The notes below the pieces were generated by a model, which was given only the letters and a program-made list of their open reading frames with translations, had not been told where the DNA came from and ran no database searches. 64,000 nucleotides of DNA from Ceriagrion tenellum (Eukaryota; Arthropoda; Insecta; Odonata; Coenagrionidae): assembly GCA_963169105.1 (NCBI GenBank), contig OY720641.1, positions 4,541,258 through 4,605,257 on the forward strand, read 5' to 3'. The position numbers and the translations under genes are program-made. Every line of letters starts with the position of its first letter. Positions within the stretch are counted from its first letter, which is position 1. Below, piece by piece: positions 31,681 through 42,852 of this stretch.

Positions 31681-32379
31681 CAGATCAAGTGTTAACATTG
31701 ATACGCTGAAAGCATCGATATTAGAAGTGGAACGGTTGTAAGACCATAATGGTTCCTTTAGGAAAGTGCTAAATGGGTATCCAATTAAAAAAATAATGCA
31801 TAATTCGTGACAAAGATATTGAGAAAAAATTTCGCGCGCAATTCAAATGTAAGCTCGATCAACTTTCGCAAAGCAAATGTAGGCTTCATTTCTGCATCTA
31901 AATTTACGAGAGACACCAAACTGTAAGCCTGTTGACCTGCCCGTGTGGCAGCGTGATGTTTTAGCGGGGGGTGATTCCTCCCCAGGTGTGCGCTTACCTT
32001 AAATAATACTATTATAAATTATCTGGTATTTTTTTAAATATTCTTAGGATATAGTTATATCTTATATGCAATTCTGCTTCCCATTGTCGATTTACAAATT
32101 CGAGGTGACTAATCTGCTCGTGCATAACCATTTCATTCTCGATAGCGTGTTCATAAGCATTTCAGTCTCGATAGCGTGTGCAACATTCAAAAACATAATA
32201 TTCATGTACTGTCCTCATGTTTATACGCAGGTGTTATTCAGATTAAGTAAGTTAAGAGAGTGATGATAGGCAATGGACGTTTTAGATGTGGGTGTGTATA
32301 GGAAGGAAGGAGACTCAGGGTACGGAATGAAGGACGAACGAGAAAGTTTATTGGTTGAGGGCATTGGGGATCACTGGAG

Positions 32380-32600
32380 GAAATTAGGGAAAGGCAGAAT
32401 AGGTGGCTGGAACAGGATATGAGGTGAGAGGGAATGCTGAGAGCCGTGAGAAAGAGGATGTTGATTTGGCAGAGAAGGGGAAGAAAGGCAAAATTCACTG
32501 CACTGTATAAACTGAAGTAGGACCATGCCGAATTGAACTATAAAGTCGAAGAAGGTTATTGGATTACGAATATGTATAAAACTGAAGGATTTTTCTGCCT
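32380..32600 (+). pseudogene. ORF relic of an unidentified (probably transposable) protein
   Basis: One plus-strand frame reads GSLEEIRERQNRWLEQDMR, stop, EGMLRAVRKRMLIWQRRG, RKAKFTALYKLK, stop, DHAELNYKVEEGYWITNMYK. Two isolated stops in an otherwise protein-like, charged sequence suggest a decayed coding region rather than chance. I do not recognise the family; a LINE C-terminus is possible. It has no stem-loop or GTAGAT tail. Confidence 0.35.
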
Positions 32601-33779
32601 CTTTTTAATATCTGCTCGCAAAAGTGTTTTTCTCTCGTTAATTGCTGGCTGCTGCTATGGCAGTGATTTTCCGTAACTGTAGTCGCCTTCAGGAAGGATA
32701 AATGACTTAATTGTTATAACAGACTCCGAGAAATATTCCTCACAACGGGGTCTATCCCCGTCTTTAAAACGTCTTTAATATGCACTCTGTTTTTTTCGCT
32801 TATTTTCCCCGCCATCTGTCGGTTTCGCAATGAAGTGAAAGCGGGAACCCGAAAAGTAAACTTCCTGAGGCCAATCGGTAACTATGGAAACGGGACTGTT
32901 CTAGCGGGGAAGACGGAAAGTGAGTACAAGCTTATGTAGTCTGCGTGACGTATTCAAAGCCTGTGCAAACATCTCAGTCATTCGAGAAAGCGTTTCGTTG
33001 CGTGATTTTTCTCTTCCAGGAAAGGAACTTTGTCTAATATGAATAAATATCGAATAGATACATTAACTTATAGATAGCGTTTGTGTGGGAGAAGATTATA
33101 CATAACAATCAACCCGATTTCTTGAAGATATATTGTTAGCGTTCCTATTTTTTTAATGTGTTTGTTGGTACGCTCAATCTTTTTGTGGTTCATTAAGTCT
33201 CTTTTAACGATTTAAATATTTTGTATTCTTTCCTCCGCTCTGTATATATAATCCCAACGTCTTTTTGTGCTGAGACCTGGCGAAAACAGCATAGATCTCC
33301 TGCTGCTGACAAGCCAGTTCAGTCAATTCCTTCAGATCATCGTAAATGCTATTCCACAGCGTGATAGTTTTATCTCCTCAATTTCCCAATTTTAACATTG
33401 AACAAAAGATTTTTTAGAATCAGTTAATTCTTACTTAATTGTGTACAACGCTTTTAGAAATTGCACGAATCTAAATACCTACCCAGGTATTAAGCTTCGG
33501 ATGATACTAAATGTACGTCCTGATGAACGTATAGTGTTAGTAGAAGCGGTACTTGGAGGGATGTATGTTTAAATTGAGTTCTCCAACACCAAGAGAGAAT
33601 TCATCCAACTTTAACGAAGTGGAAAGAAACACCTTCATTTTTACTACAGAAAATAGAAATGAATCTGAAATCATAGGCCTAAAATCGTGGAAATAATGTC
33701 AATGCTATTGTTTGAATTGTATTTTTATGTGAATGGAAATTTTATGAAATATTTTAAAATCGTTTTTCTTTATTTTCAG

Positions 33780-33838
33780 GTGGGTTCCCATTACCCTTTT
33801 TATGTATCTAAGTGATGCAGTGTGGATCCCAAAGATTG
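33780..33838 (+). CDS. Possible internal exon (59 nt), host gene unknown
   Basis: A pyrimidine-rich acceptor (TTTTTCTTTATTTTCAG, ending 33779) and a strong donor (GTGAGTAT, from 33839) bracket 59 nt. One of the three frames is fully open across it and reads WVPITLFMYLSDAVWIPKI, with the last G carrying over. The other two frames hit stops. It is the most exon-like segment in the window. No second exon was found, and a chance match is quite possible in 64 kb. Confidence 0.25.
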
Positions 33839-36800
33839 GTGAGTATTAATTTGAAATACCTACTCATGTTTTTAAATATGCTGTCCTCAATTACTCAAAA
33901 ATGACCTCAGTGTCGATTTTCTTCTCAAATGACCAATCAAAGAATCAGTGAAGGAAGAGGGACTGTTTGTGGACATGAGACGAAACAGCGATAGGAAAAG
34001 GCGGCGAAGAATGACCCCAAAATGTTCAAGAGGGCGTTACGGTAGAATATAATTTAACGAGCGGGAAAGGGATCAAACAATAAATACATTTTTGGCTTGA
34101 AAAAATATATGTAGAGACTTTTATGTGACACGATTCAGGAAAAACAGATTTGAGTTTTCTGAAAAAGAATAAAAATTAAGATGATCGACACGGAAGATGT
34201 TTAGCCGATAGGAATATACAGTTAACTACCATCCACAATATAGAATGACTTTTTTCTTGGTGTCCTAGTTAATACGCCATGCACACGTAATCCAGAGTAA
34301 ACGAAATGGAGCTTGTATGAGAAACATAAAAGGAGACCCGCATGATTAAGGTAACATTGGCAGGATATTTCCATGAACCTAGTGATCTAAGCGTGAAGTT
34401 ACTGTGCTGATGCGTTAATGTGCTACCAATGAAAAAGCTGACGCGGAAAATACTTTATGCGTATCATTTATTCCCACACCCCTATCAAATTTCCATGCAT
34501 CTCCTTCCCTAACACTTGCATTCCTTCTTGCTTCCGTGAGCATCTTAATCCCCCCCTCCATCTCCGAATAGTTTCATCGGAATTCCAGCCCTCTCGTCCA
34601 CATCATCATCTTCTCATTCATCCACCTCCATCATCCACTGAAGGGCGGAGCACCCACGTCTCCACGCAGTGAGAACACCCAAGGCACGTAGAACACCTGC
34701 AACACTCCCACCCACACCTTCCTCCTTGCAATCCTATCCCCAGGACCGTGTTCCGTGGCTACATCTCTACAAGTGTGCATGCGTGTCATACCCAGCAAAT
34801 CGCCACTTTGGGCGTGGCTGATTCCGCGTCTTGAATTTCTCTGAATAGTTTTTAAATTTATCGGGCTTATTTCGGGATATCCTTTACTTTATGTGAGGAT
34901 ATACGGTGGAAATAGAGAAGCTAGATAGACCAATAAAAGATTGTACAGAAATTGGCTCCGATGAGTTAACACGAACGTGTAAATGGAATTAGTATTAATT
35001 GAGACTAATGGCGGTAAGATTAATACTTTTAAAAAATGAACCGTAGTGTTTTATAAATGAGTGAGGCTGTGTGAGAATTTAAGTTTTGCAGACTTCAGTG
35101 GAGGAATTGACCAATCATAAGCAAGCTGGTGATGTTTGTGCTTGAAGCAAATACCGGTGGTTTATATGGTATCCACCGTTTAATTAATCTCTGTTCTAAT
35201 ATCTATGGCCAGTATTCACAGCCTAGCTCAACTGGTTTACGGCCGCTTGTCTAGAAAGTTTTTTTTAGACATGGTACTTCGTTTTCCATTACAGCATAAC
35301 GCGGTATATGCTCGTTAGATATTCCAACTACTGCCCGAGCAGCGCTTTTGCGCACAAAAATCAGCCAATGTCCTAATACCCTTTTCCTGGAGTCAAACGG
35401 AAGACTTGCAGCCAGAATCCGAAACGCATTGCCAAACAGCATAGCATTGTCTATTGACTACGAAAATTTTACTTCATGATTATGTTATCTAGTAAAATAT
35501 TTGTGAAGTTAAACATTTGTGGTTCTTAGGGCCACTGTTTTCCGTTTACCCAAGCGAGAGAAATGGAGTCGGAGGTAACATAACAGCAAACAACATTCCT
35601 GTAGTCTAACAGAAGACTTCAGACCGAAAGCCAAAACATATCTCCGAAGAACGTTAAATTTCTTGTCATCTCCGATAATTTTATTGCATGAACTTAACTA
35701 TGAAGGGAAATATTTGCGATTTTTTTGCTCCTGTCACCCATTGTTTTCCAAATAAAATTTGAATTCCCGTAGCAGAATTGACCCAGTGTGGCGGATTAAA
35801 TTAGGCTAGTTTGTACAATGACCTGGGTGTAAGGACTTTGAAATTAGTACCGTGAAAGCGGAGGATCAGAGACATTGAATCCGATTTTAGATTCAGATTT
35901 AGCCCAGAGTTTTCGGCGCAGATTGTAGTGTTGACCTAACTGTCGTATAAAACAGCCTTTGGTACCTGGATGTTACCGTCAACCGGACATCATTAAACCG
36001 TACCTGTTTTTAGCTTTGCCTACGCAAGCTAAACGCGACGCCCCCGTTCCCCACGTAGCACAGGCTTTATGGAGAAGTGTTGTCGTTTTCTGGGCGACGC
36101 ACGCTCTAATATGCTTGTGACTTCCCGAAAAGCTTAAACCCCTGACGTGATAACGATAGTGACTGTCGTTCTCCTGGGCCTCTTGTTTGTTTTCCCCGCA
36201 CTCATCATGTCACCCATATTTGCTCTTTGGGGAGATCTCTCTAGCGAGGAGACGTCTCCATGACTACCGCCCCAGCCGGAGGTGATAGCGGCTTTTATCG
36301 GCCGTTCAGTTCGTGTGCCCTTGGCGCTTGCGTCGCACTTGTCACTCACGAAACATTGTCTTTTCAAGGACGAGGAGTACGTGTACCCGATATTTCGGAG
36401 GGTGAGGCTCACGTGAAATATTGCTCGTTTGCTATCGCCGAAAATCCGTCAGAAAAAAGTGATATAAATTACTTCTGTGAGGTTGCCGACCATAGTGAAT
36501 TCATTAAGTATTTAGTTATATGAAATTTCATTTTATTTTTATGTAAAATTTTAGTTTTTTTCTGCCAAATGTAAACGATAGAATGCACTTTCTTCAGTGT
36601 AACTTCAGAATTGTTCAGCCCATTTGCAAAGGCTATATTTTGATTCAATATGGATCGACAGAATTCATGGTTCTCATATATGTCATTATCGCTGTATATT
36701 CTGGTTAGAATGAAAAATTTCAAATACTTACTTCGGGGGCGACCTGTTATTATAATAAGACTGGTACTAATTTTTCAAACTGGTTGCAGAGAAAAGATAA

Positions 36801-38229
36801 TTGGTGAATTAAATTTTTAGGTTCCTGGAAAGGTTGATGGGACAAATCTTGACGTAATGGTATCATATTTTTTATCCATTTTTGAAGGAAGAAAATGTAT
36901 TTCCAACTGCTTGAGGGAATATTAAGCTTACATATCAAAATTGGGAGTAAAGACAAAGTAAATGACGTTTGAGCACGGGTAAAATGCTAAACATGATGTA
37001 CTTGTCGGAAACTATGTTCAGTCAGGGGTTATCCGTCCCACAACTCTGTTTTGACAGAATACACACATTGATAAATATGAAGCAACTGTTTTGCCTTTTT
37101 ATATCATAAAATTTATAATTTTTATTTATCAATCATCTTTATCATCATTTTCAAGAATGAACGTCTCATCATTTATCTTTTTCAAATATCTCACGATGAC
37201 TAATATTCATAATTATTGAATACTATGCTTTCCGAATGCTATTCTTATCTTGAAACGTTACCAATGTACTGAATGATGGTATTATGCATGCACATTAGTA
37301 ACCAAATGAGCAATTCAGATAGCGGTTGTCAGTTTTTTTTGTTCTGCGGTTTCTCAGTCTATGCTCATGTTTAATAATCCGTTTTAAGGTGTCGATACAA
37401 TTTTTAAGGCTTTGAGTTTGACGGAACGATAACATTTCAATGGTAATATCTGAAAAATCCGAGTCCTCTTCTGAAACTACTGATGAGCCATTGTCACATC
37501 GTCCTTCATTGGTGAGCCTAATGCAGCCGTGGTCAACGTTTGGAGGCAGTAAGGACGATTGGCCAGGACAGTATCCTCTCTTCTGCTGAAGCTCTTGAAA
37601 AGCTTAAGACTCGACTCCATGACCTAAGCATACACAATTGAATCTGAGCGACCGAAAACGGAGGTAATTTTGCATCGTACCCCGGGTCTCCTTTTTGGGG
37701 TAGGATTTCCCGGAAAGGCCTTTTGAAGAAAGAAAAGATTTTTTTTTTAAAGCTTGAAGTAATGCTATAGCCCTTCTGTGACGGCGAACGGGCCTTTTGC
37801 CACGTGGTTAAGAACGCCGCCTTTCTTCTCGCCCTCTCGCGGCGAAAATAAAAGTGAAATGGTGACCCCCTCCTCCTCATGTTTGGGAATGGGGCCCAAC
37901 CCTAGTTGCCCCTCCCTTTCACTCACAAATTCCTTTTCAAACGGGAAAGAGCAGTCGGCAGTCGACGTTCCCTCCTTCCCATTGTGTGCCCGTCCGCCCC
38001 TCGTGCTTTGGGTGCGGCGGGCGGGAGCGGTGGGAGGCGCGGCAGTGCACCATAGCGTCGGCGGAGAGAGGTGGTCGGGTGTGGGGAACCATTCGGCATC
38101 AGGTGCCTCTCTCTTCATCGGGTTCTTTGGGGTAGACCTGTGATTCGGTTCGATGCACAGACAGCGATACCTCAGTGATATCGCGCGGCGATATTGACCG
38201 TCCGGATGTAATGCGATGCATTGCGATGT
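33839..38229. other. No gene or recognised repeat
   Basis: AT-rich with patches of C-rich low-complexity sequence (34540-34760). A GC-rich block at 37760-38140 has open frames on both strands without domains. A 92-codon minus-strand frame and an 87-codon plus-strand frame overlap at 36134-36523, but neither is recognisable. Confidence 0.4.
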
Positions 38230-38893
38230 GGGAATGGGACACCTCGGCGTAGCCGTCTCGGCGCTGGGACTTTTCGGCGCAGGGCCATCTCGGCACAGGG
38301 ACGTTTCGGCGCAGGGCCGTATCGGCGCAGCCGGCTTTTCGGTGACAACTCGGCTAGTAACGATGCTCTCATTATTTATGACTAGTGATAGTATTGTCAA
38401 ATGTTTAGATGATAAAAAAGCAAAAACCAAAATATCGAAAAATAAGACGGTCCTTATGCGACTTTCAACGCATGCAGAGAAGATGAAAAAGATGCAAAAA
38501 AGGCCGTTATGATAGCCTCGTTCATTTTACTGACCTTTTGCAACAACTGGAATGGGAATCGCTTTCAGACCAGCGATTTAAAATTAGACAGTAATTTATG
38601 TAAATTCAAAACGAATTTACTTTCAGATGAATTTATGTTCATGTTACGATCTCCAGCATTCTACGGTATATATCACATCACGAGAATATATGCGGGAAAC
38701 ACGGCGGTATGGACGGGTTTAAAATGCCATGACAATCTTTTTTATTATTTAAACATTTAATAATACTATCACTATTCATACATCATAAGAGCATCGTTAC
38801 TAGCGGAGTGGTAACCAAATAGCCGGCTGCTCCGAGACGGCCCTGCGCCGAGATGGCTTGAGCCGAGACGGCTGTGCCGAGGTGTCCAAGACC
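38230..38893. mobile_element. Mutator-like foldback DNA element with long TIRs
   Basis: The left arm (38230-38420) and right arm (38737-38893) are inverted repeats: GGACACCTCGGC against GCCGAGGTGTCC at the ends, TAGTAACGATGCTCT against AGAGCATCGTTACTA in the middle, and AGTGATAGTATT against AATACTATCACT inside. The left arm contains a run of about 15-bp units of the type TCTCGGCGCAGGGCC, more units than in the right. TTGCGATGT occurs directly outside both ends (38221-38229, 38894-38902), a 9-bp duplication as made by Mutator-like transposases. The 316-bp centre has no transposase, so this copy is non-autonomous. The long open frames crossing it come from the GC-rich arms. Confidence 0.7.
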
Positions 38894-39399
38894 TTGCGAT
38901 GTACGATGCTGCGCATCCTACTCCATACCAATTACCGAGCATTTCATAGAGAGACATTATATCCAAGTCATATTCGTATGCTAGACTACCCAGAGGTAGG
39001 ACGTTCCGATTTGAATTTTTACCATAAAATACTATTTTCCTGCATTTCCTCCTCTAGATATTCCTATTCCCATGTATTTTCTCCTCTAGAAGTACATATC
39101 CAGTTTCAATTCCGCATCAATGACACTCATTTCCTTCCGTTTTCAAAATATAGCGTTAATATTACATGTTCACATTTCAAATTAATGCTAGACTCTATTT
39201 TAAGCTATATCCGATATATTACATCCGAGTAGCACAACTGATTTGCTAGCCGGTGAGCCTAAAACTCACATCTCTCATACCTACTCGCATCTCATGCATA
39301 CATGCGTTTACATAATTCACATCAATATCTTCAAGAGGTTGTGAAGTCAAAGGATTTTGTAATTGTCGTTTTCTCTATAAAACTGGCTCCCTTTTTATA

Positions 39400-39641
39400 A
39401 TTTTCTCCATAATGACCTCTCATCACAAGTCACTTTCGCATCTCTTACACTCATATTCATAAACGCTCTCCTATTCTTAAGATCCCTGGTATAGCTCTTC
39501 CTATCCTCTTCAGTGTCTACTGCCAAATTCACCCTTGATTTCAACGGTCTACCTCATTCCTCTCGCACCTCTAATGTCATATGTCTGTTTCGTTATTCCA
39601 TTCTCCCTCATTCTCTTTACAAGGTCACACCAACGAAGCAC
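39400..39641 (-). pseudogene. LINE-like C-terminal relic
   Basis: On the minus strand one frame reads VLRWCDLVKRMRENGITKQ, TYDIRGARGMR, stop, TVEIKGEFG. A second frame continues with RKSYTRDLKNRRAFMNMSVR and CDERSLWRKL before a stop. The layout resembles the C-terminus of RTE-type LINE polyproteins, but the match is weak and at least one frameshift and one stop are required. It may be a member unrelated to the copies at 3872 and 46665. Confidence 0.35.
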
Positions 39642-39689
39642 GCTCCTATGCGTAACTCAGCCAAACACGCAGTATGATATTCACTCTCA

Positions 39690-40225
39690 TGCAGCACAGT
39701 CCGATGCAATTATATGAACAATGTTATTCGGTTCTCGACGCGATATGAGATGGAATGGCACATCTAAACGATAAACTAAATGCAATTCCCCACGATATGA
39801 TACAATAAAATGCTATACGACGTGACGCAGTTTGATGCGCCGGAATACAATGTGCGTTGAAGTTTAAAATACCGAACTGTTTGCTTTGAACTTCAATGTT
39901 GAGTGCGATGTGGCACCGTTTGTCATATGATACAATGTTATATGTTATTTAATTTAGATTGCTGCGAAGGACGATGTTTATTGTTTTTAAGTACTGTGGA
40001 TACAATAATTATTGTAAATAAATATATTTGCAATTAAATATTGTGTAGTAACGTGCAATACAGTTACGCCATGCCAAGCTATCGTAGATTATAATTCGAC
40101 GCGTTGTAATGCTTATTATATTACGACGCTGCTCATTATGTTATACAAGTCGATGCCAGTTGATTTTATGCTTTGCGATTCAATACAACTTGACGTAATG
40201 CAACTCGGTAGTTTTTACAATGGGA
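39690..40225. repeat. Degenerate short-motif repeat region
   Basis: Words such as GATATGATACAAT, ACGACGTGACGCA, CAATACAACTTGACG and ATGCAAT recur in shuffled form, with ATG/GAC/TAC-like steps. It looks like an old satellite or simple repeat that has drifted. A similar texture returns at about 62480-62600. No unit length is fixed. Confidence 0.35.
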
Positions 40226-42352
40226 TTTTCTGGCGTGCAATTTATTGTACGAAAATTCATCACACCTTTTTCTTTGCAAAATTCATATGGCTATGCGTTA
40301 TCAAAATCTGAAGATCTCATATCCTTTACGTTTTCGATTGATCCTCGCGGAGAGCTCAACGCTCGCTGGCCAGCCCGAAATAAGTGACCCCTATTAAAAG
40401 CGAAACGAAGCAGCGGCGTCACCTGCCATCTTTAAAATTTTAACCAACCCGTTCCCCTGCTCCCCATTCTGCGGCTCTCCATTTCATCTGCCTTCCCCAT
40501 CTCTTCTTCTTATTTTTCCGCCTCATTTCTACTCTTTTTGTGCTGCTGTCTAGTCAAGAAACTAAATTATGGTTGGTGCTCTTGCTTGTCGGAATAGTGA
40601 CACTGAAGAAATACCATGTAATATTTCTAGCTCATTAAATGCACGACTCGTAGTAGCTCAGCATGTTATTGTTAGAGTGCTTGTTTACTGTACTTACAAT
40701 GCATGTTTTTAATTAACTTAAGCGTCTTGGGATAATACCAGCTGAAGATCCTATTGTGCAATTTTCTGGCCATCGGAGCCTTGCCTAGGAACCTTAACGA
40801 AAATAGCCAATGCTCCATAGGAACGCAATGGCGGTTATTTCGTAAAATATCGGTATATCGCCACCTGGACTAAATAGAGGTTGTGGTATCGCAATTATTT
40901 GCAAGCGTCTAAAAATCGGGATTTTTAAGTCCATCTCGTAGACATTCCATCATTCCCGAGGCACAAAACCTTTCTTAAAATATGTACCTTTAAAACGTTC
41001 GTTTAAATGTTGGTTAAAATTTTGCGTTTTCTATTCATCCATCAAACCTTACAGAAATTTGCTTCGAAATCTCTCAATTTAGCCATTCCTTCTGCATGAT
41101 TATTGGCAGTCGCTTACAATTTGATAGTTTCAATCATAGTTGACCCATGTTTTAGCTGATTTATTCCCATAAATGTTTAATTCACTGTACAATAGATTTT
41201 TGTAAGAACCTATTTTACCAATTTTATTTAATCCCATTGGGAAAATACTTGATTTATTCATCGAAGTTTAGTTCTTCGTCTGTTTTCTATCATTCCCTTA
41301 ACTTCTCTTTCCTTCTTTAGCGTTGAAGCTGAACTTTTTTCTCTCAATAATGAGCGTCCTCTTCTACCGCTAGCAGGAAGAGCCGTTCTAACTAAAAAGC
41401 GAATTTTTAATACTTTTTTTTCAATTTCCTATTAAATGCCATTTTTGGGATGGGAGAGGTTATATTTACTGCCATAAACATTCAAATATGGCATACATTT
41501 TTGGAAGTGTGACTGAAATTTTCACATAATTTACTCAGAAGACAACTGTGACACGCGATTTAATATTTTTGGAACTAATCGTTATTATTCATAGTTAATT
41601 TAATTTCAGTGAAAAGAGAATTTAGTTAGAAATTTTTAATATTTGTCTCCAGCATTTCTTCGCTTGGTCAGTTCTTTTCGTTTTTCCTAGACGAAAATAT
41701 TTTCGGAGCGCAGAGAACCATGAATGGAAGGAGAATGAGTATGGCAGGTGGAACGCAGTCGTCCCTCAGCCGAAGAAGTTTGAAAACCAACTGATGGGTA
41801 GACAGATGTATGTGTATTAATTGCGAAGGCATTTTTCTCCAGGTCTTCCTCCTTCCTTTTCCTGCCCCTACCGTACTCCTCGGCGATGACCGTATTCCCG
41901 TGTTTTCCGCCTGTTAGCGGCAGGTGGAGAGTTCTGGATAGGAAACGGCCTTTCGTGCGGTGTGGCCGACTCTTCTTGAAAAACCCTTTCGCGGTCACTT
42001 CTCCGTCCTATATATTTTTCTCCTCCCCATTTCAAGAGAAAAGCCGGCTGAGTCCCCCGTAAATAAAACGCCCTCTTTTTGCCGCTGTTGAATCGATCGA
42101 ATGGGGGACGTGTTTATTTTCCTAAAGATAGGTCTGCTAGGCCGCACGTTATTCACTCACTGAGGCAGCTCGGTGCGGAGGGTGGAGCGGGGAGTGTCTA
42201 GACGACATCCATTTTGGCGTTCGGGCGAAGAAAATTGAAAATGAATTTTCAGGAATAAGTCGAGAGCTCGCTATACTCGGAATAGGAAGTTTAGAGAGGT
42301 CAGGAAATCTCACCGGAATGGAATTCATATCGATTCCTGCAGGGGCTATTCC
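40226..42352. other. No gene or recognised repeat
   Basis: AT-rich. A 103-codon minus-strand frame at 41687-41998 lies in a GC-richer patch and has no recognisable domain. Confidence 0.4.
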
Positions 42353-42564
42353 GTCAGCACGTGACTCAGTCACCTTTGCGAAAAACCTATCATCAGCAAT
42401 CAAAAACTATTTGAATATTACTAAGTTGTATAACTGATTCAGTTATCATGAAAATTCAGTCAGCACGTGACTCAGTCACCTTTGCGAAAAACCTATCATC
42501 AGCAATCAAAAACTATTTGAATATTACAAAGTTGTATAACTGATTCAGTTATCATGAAAATTCA
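42353..42564. repeat. 106-bp tandem duplication
   Basis: Two adjacent 106-bp units, 42353-42458 and 42459-42564, differ at one site (ACTAAGT against ACAAAGT). Each starts with GTCAGCACGTGACTCAGTCA, which contains an E-box-like CACGTG and an AP-1-like TGACTCA within a GTGACTCAGTCAC palindrome. The near identity points to a recent duplication. Confidence 0.92.
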
Positions 42565-42774
42565 TCAAATAAACGCCGAGCTCAAACGTTAATGCGTCTC
42601 CACGTTGGACGTTGGCCTATGCAACCCATGAAATTGTTCCAGTCAATGCGATTGAACAAATACAGTGCTGCACACGTTACGCGCACGGGTGCAAGGTACG
42701 CACCATTGATGATGAAGTTTGCTTTGAAAAGTTTTTTTGATCCAACCGAGATATGAAGCCGCATCGGAAGATCG

Positions 42775-42852
42775 GGGAGCACCATTATGAGGAGATCCGG
42801 GTTCGGATCCCAGTCACTTCAATTTAATTTTTTCATGGTGATTCAAACCCTC
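42775..42852 (+). mobile_element. tRNA-derived SINE fragment
   Basis: GGAGATCCGGGTTCGGATCC carries a B box (GGTTCGGATCC, 42800-42810). It is followed by CAGTCACTTCAA and TTTTTTCATGGTGATTCAAA. The order parallels the SINE at 59401-59499 (B box, CAGTCAAGTCAA, TTTTTTCATGACGAATTTCA). The A-box side is poorly conserved. Confidence 0.55.

Noticed and set aside
37765..38430. 221-codon minus-strand frame
   Set aside because: It runs across a GC-rich block into the terminal repeat of the Mutator-like element; no domain, and the frame is a by-product of GC content.
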